In this document: positions 7,691 to 10,781 of the stretch, piece by piece
Position numbering within the stretch: position 1 is the first letter of the stretch
How the letters are laid out: the number at the start of each line of letters is the position of its first letter
Origin: Phoronis pallida
Lineage: Eukaryota > Phoronida > Phoronidae
Assembly: GCA_028565715.1 (NCBI GenBank)
Contig: JAOXYC010226571.1
Coordinates: 1-10,781 of the forward strand
Length of the DNA stretch: 10,781 bases
Reading direction: 5' to 3'
The notes under the pieces: generated by a model
The model's database searches: none
What the model was told of the DNA's origin: nothing
The model's input: the letters and a program-made list of their open reading frames with translations, nothing else
Position numbers and translations under genes: made by a program

Positions 7691-7793
7691 TTATACTAAA
7701 ACCTAAAGTCGTTTCCCCCTGATGTGAGAATGAACATATGTTTATACTAAAAACTAAAGTCGTTTCCCCAGATGTGTGAGGATGAACATGTGT
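7691..7793 (+). repeat. Tandem duplication, two units of 51 and 52 bp
   Basis: Unit 1 (7691-7741) and unit 2 (7742-7793) both begin TTATACTAAAA, share CTAAAGTCGTTTCCCC and end ATGAACAT(A/G)TGT. They differ at a handful of positions plus short indels. The open frame on the minus strand (7904-7680) runs through both units and looks like a by-product, not a gene. Confidence 0.8.
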
Positions 7794-8589
7794 TAAGAGT
7801 GCACGTGCATACACCACAAGGAACCACGTGCCACATTGTACCTGAATATTTGACGAAACGGAAAAGGCCGAATGGCGCACGCAACTCCTGAGAACGTTGC
7901 GCATGCATTCTGCACATCCTACTCGTAGGCTGGTTTCCGGTGGTTGTAACTACTATTAGCTATATTGTAAACGCTACTGCAGGTAGCACTTTGAAAAGAG
8001 GTGACATTGCACCTAACCCAAGGGTTTTGGCAATTTGTGCTACCCTTACAATTTGGCTTCTACTTATACATTGTACTCAGTCACAGATTCTGTAACTTTA
8101 GGAGGCCAGTGGAAAGCTAACAATCTTTGGTAACCCATTCTTTTGGGAGAATATTAATTTAAGCGACAAAATTCACAAGACGTCGCGGCTTTAAAAATTG
8201 TTGTTACACGAACTACAGTTTTACAAACTTTAAACACGTCAATTAATTTTACTAATGGACGGTTTCCGCTTATTGACCAGATAAATGAATTTTGCAATGC
8301 TGATAATTCAATTAGAATATTGCGTTAATTTGATTAACAGTTTACTCTCATTTATGTCACAACTAATTGAGGAATCAGGTGTGATAATTAAGTGGAATAA
8401 AAGTCCATTCTGCGTAGTTTGAATCATATATAAATTCATGGAAAATTGTTTTTTCCATCAATCATTTCTACGAAGGGGAAAAATAAGTAATAAACGGTTA
8501 GCATGCACGTCTTTTCAAAAGATGTTTGCAACAAGTGTCCAAAAGCGTCAGACTACAAGAACCGTTGGTCACAGGTCAATAATTTAACA
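7794..8589. other. Non-coding stretch, nothing recognised
   Basis: No reading frame with recognisable content, and no long repeat seen by eye. Composition is the same AT-rich background, with a slightly GC-richer patch around 7800-7960. Confidence 0.3.
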
Positions 8590-8975
8590 TGATGCTCCTG
8601 AATAGAACTATATTATAAAACTTCATGTCTGACTAGTTTCGAGGGTAGATCTACAAACTTCGTTGTCGTCATTACTTATGTACATTATGAAAACGAGGTG
8701 AAGTACAAGCGAAAGTAATCGAGAGATATTTTTAAAATCTCGAGCAAACTATTGATCGACAACACAATTTGAAAAGACTAAGTTCAACATGATGAACTTG
8801 AACATTAAGCGTAGGCTTGATAAGATACATATTTACAGATTCTTTCAGTTTGAGCTGAGTACCACTATTTGCTGAATAAAAAATCGTGAATTTACGAACA
8901 GAATAACTATTTTTTCATGCTGGAAACTCCGGAAGATGTTTAAAGATACCGTCTCCTTGTTGATCGAAATTCGGG
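8590..8975 (+). repeat. Left arm of a large inverted duplication
   Basis: This segment matches the reverse complement of 9437-10345, apart from an insert in the right copy. Strong blocks are AATAGAACTATATTA, ACTTCATGTCTGACTAGTTT and CAAACTTCGTTGTCG (8601-8668), then GACTAAGTTCAACA, GAACTTGAACATTAAGCG and CAGATTCTTTCAGTTTGAGC (about 8775-8860). Weaker similarity continues inward past 8975 (ACCGTCTCC against ACTGTCTCC) and perhaps to about 9110. No protein family is recognised in it. It may be a dispersed repeat present as two head-to-head copies, or a segmental inverted duplication. Confidence 0.75.
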
Positions 8976-9436
8976 CGTCAAATTGCAAGTAAGCTTGAAA
9001 TTCTGTATATGAATCCTTTGTTGAATATAACTTTAATACTTGGATCGGAGTCCAAAATTTCAAAAAAATCGGTAAAGGGGTAAATTTGAGATCTTTGTAA
9101 TGCGAAAAAATACTTGTCGTACGACAAGGTTTTCGAAAGTTACCACCCACTTTAGACTTGACAAACTCATAACCAAGCGAACTGGCCACTGACTGACAGT
9201 TAACCCAGACAGGGCGTGGCCAACACTCAGTGACTTCAAAGGCCCTCGCGCGCTAGACATCGAGCTGTTATGTCATTCATTCACAATTCAGACAATTCCG
9301 TGTCGTATGCGTGCTGGTTGATTTAATAACATTTCTCAAAGTTACAAGAAAACTGTTGCATGTAAAATTGCCAAATTTACGAAAAGTTCCTAAAACACCC
9401 CAATCTGTCGAACGATAGTGTTTTTTAGCAAATTCA
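8976..9436. other. Spacer of the inverted duplication
   Basis: Diverged sequence between the arms. Faint inward similarity continues (for example GTAAATTTG at about 9080 against the complement near 9375). The centre, about 9180-9265, is GC-richer (GGGCGTGGCC, CTCGCGCGC). The minus-strand open frames over this area (9189-8845, 9260-9060, 9501-9277) cross arm and spacer boundaries, have no recognisable domains and no signal peptide, so I do not call them genes. Confidence 0.35.
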
Positions 9437-9672
9437 TTTCGCAAACAACGCGGAGACAGTAACTTTAAAGAGTTTAGATCCCTTATTAGTCGAATGTTCA
9501 ATGTTCTGTTGGTAACTTTACGATTTTAGATTCAGCCAATAGTAATACTCAGCTCAAACTGAAAGAATCTGTTAATATTTATCTTGTCAAGTCTACGCTT
9601 AATGTTCAAGTTCTTGTTGAACTTAGTCTTTTTTTGATTGTATTATCGACCAACTGTTAGTTCGAGTTTTAA

Positions 9673-10191
9673 CCGTAGTGTGAACCTTAGTGACTGGGGG
9701 TCAGTTTTCATGATATACACATATATTTTCTGAAAGGTGAATAAATTTGGAATCTATTGGTAAACTTTAAATTAAAAAAAAACATTTTGGTCATGTGACC
9801 AATTTTTTACTAAAAAAATTCAATTTATTTTTTGAACAAAGATTTCAGGAACAATACATATTACATTGGCATGGTTTTTATTTCAATATAGTCTATTTTG
9901 TGTATTGAAGGGAAACGGGTCTCAAAATATTGCTAATTCTTTTAAGTTTGGAAATATTGAATGTTAAAGCTAAAATTTTCTTAAATTTTGTGTTTTATGA
10001 AATTCTTCATTTTTGAAGCCTTATAGCTTGGCAATGATGCGTTGAACAAAAAATCTTGAGACTCGTTTCCCTTCTACTAAGGCTAAAAAGCATATCTTTT
10101 AATTTTCAAAAAGATTGGACTACTCATAGCGGAGAAATCTATGTTCGAAAAGTACCAAAAATAGCCTAAATCGCAACGTTCACACTTACGT
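9673..10191. mobile_element. 519-bp TTAA-flanked TIR insertion (piggyBac-like MITE candidate)
   Basis: TTAA flanks the insert at 9669-9672 and 10192-10195. The ends are imperfect TIRs: CCGTAGTGTGAACC at the left, and ACGTAAGTGTGAACG reading inward from the right. The matching place in the left arm (8732-8735) has a single TTAA with the same flanks (AGTAATCGAGAG... before, CTCGA... after), so it represents the pre-insertion site. TTAA duplication is the hallmark of piggyBac-type transposases. The insert has no transposase frame, so it would be non-autonomous. Inside it a 22-bp inverted pair (9907-9928 and 10053-10074, two mismatches) forms a nested foldback. Family assignment is inference from the TTAA alone. 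Confidence 0.62.
9907..10074. repeat. Nested inverted repeat inside the TTAA insert
   Basis: GAAGGGAAACGGGTCTCAA begins at 9907. The complement of 10053-10074 reads GAAGGGAAACGAGTCTCAA, giving 20 of 22 matches across the full arms. The arms enclose about 124 bp of AT-rich sequence. This may be an older element that the TTAA insert carries, or its subterminal repeats. Confidence 0.6.
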
Positions 10192-10345
10192 TTAATACCT
10201 CTCGATTACTTTTGCGTCACTTAACCTATTGCCTCGTTTTCATGATGTGCACATGTAATGGCGTCTTCGACAACGAAGTTTGTACTTTCGAAACTAGTCA
10301 GACATGAAGTTTAATAATATAGTTCTATTATTAAAGCTCATCGTT

Positions 10346-10689
10346 TCATTCTTGATCAACAGATCATTTAGAGTGCTTCTGAAAAATCTGAAGTGCTGTT
10401 GGTATCACGAGGTTTGAAACAATGCAAAGTTTACAGCATTCATCAACCACAGAAATCAAATCAGTTGCTATTCGTTATACCAATAAACTTCATACATGGA
10501 AAAATATGACATTAGCAAAACAACGTGCGTCTGGTCTACCACAAAAGAAATCGAACCACCTGCTATCTCTTTTTTATAATCAGCACACTTTTAACTCTTT
10601 CAAACGATATGTGACGACTTTTTTGGTTAAAATAAGTGCAAAAATACCACTGTTACGGTAACGTGTAGTTGTATTGTTTTGACGTATAC
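10346..10689. other. Non-coding stretch, nothing recognised
   Basis: The plus-strand frame at 10422-10661 has 79 codons but no recognisable motif, signal peptide or homology I can see. It ends just before the retroelement fragment and is in a different frame from it. I do not call it a gene. Confidence 0.3.
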
Positions 10690-10781
10690 AATAGAATTAA
10701 TGAGCACTCAAAGGACCTCAATAGTTCCCTGTTCAATCACTCAGTTGAAACTGGTCATAGCATTGCCTTTCATGATGCTAA
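10690..10781 (+). mobile_element. Second Penelope-like GIY-YIG fragment, running off the right edge
   Basis: The frame reads NRINEHSKDLNSSLF and then NHSVETGHSIAFHDA up to the window end. This matches the middle of a GIY-YIG endonuclease of Penelope-like type: R-x-x-EH, then S-x-L-x-x-H, then GH-x-I with a hydrophobic tail. The upstream GIY and YIG halves are not visible in this frame (a stop lies at 10666-10668), so the copy is 5'-truncated or frameshifted. It differs clearly from the copy at 2014-2433, which has QHLNSAGHSF at the equivalent place, so it belongs to another lineage. More of it should lie to the right. Confidence 0.58.

Larger units (their letters stand above)
9437..10345 (-). 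repeat. Right arm of the inverted duplication, interrupted by an insert
   Basis: The inner part (9437-9668) pairs with about 8736-8971, and the outer part (10196-10345) pairs with about 8590-8731. The sequence between them (9673-10191) has no counterpart in the left arm. Outer-block identity is high (for example CTAGTCAGACATGAAGT at about 10294-10310 against 8620-8636), with small indels such as six extra bases in the left copy near 8646. Confidence 0.75.

Noticed and set aside
8845-9501. Minus-strand frames of 114, 66 and 74 codons
   Set aside because: They straddle arm and spacer of the inverted duplication, show no domain, and the opposite copy does not preserve the same frames.
1-10781. 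CRISPR array, riboswitch, bacterial operon or phage features
   Set aside because: No regularly spaced direct repeats, no ribosome binding sites and no packed coding frames; the window is eukaryotic in character.

Overview
The window looks like AT-rich intergenic or intronic DNA from an animal, most likely an invertebrate. It contains no bacterial operon, Shine-Dalgarno site or packed ORFs. It does contain one short secreted-protein gene with a eukaryotic 3' splice site, a tRNA-derived SINE, Penelope-like retroelement remnants with GIY-YIG endonuclease motifs, and several foldback and terminal-inverted-repeat (TIR) elements. I cannot name the species; the repeat mix suggests a marine invertebrate, but this is inference.

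Left part (1-1660). The one convincing gene is on the minus strand (1424-1011). It encodes a 137-residue precursor: a signal peptide, a short peptide with a single pair of cysteines (C-x8-C), a Gly-Lys-Arg amidation and cleavage site, and an acidic propeptide. This is how a neuropeptide or peptide hormone precursor is built. A strong polypyrimidine tract and AG acceptor lie just upstream of the start codon, so the 5' UTR is probably spliced. I could not assign it to a family.

Middle (1770-7800). In order there are: a decayed Penelope-like fragment whose end sequence also occurs inverted on its other side (about 1770-2560); a 296-bp TIR element with TA target duplications and repeated TGTCCCAA modules (3304-3599); a near-perfect 150-bp foldback (3990-4144); a tRNA-derived SINE (about 4259-4505); a possible mariner-type end (about 6020-6245); a second foldback (6495-6668); and a 51/52-bp tandem duplication (7691-7793). 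The stretches between them show no genes I can support.

Right part (8590-10781). Two diverged copies of an unknown sequence face each other as a large inverted duplication (8590-8975 and 9437-10345). The right copy is interrupted by a 519-bp insert with short TIRs, flanked by TTAA on both sides (9673-10191). The left copy keeps the matching uninterrupted TTAA site, which acts as a built-in empty-site control. At the right edge (10690-10781) a second GIY-YIG-like coding fragment, different from the first, runs out of the window.

The genes do not form a system: this is one peptide-hormone-like gene beside a dense, nested repeat landscape.
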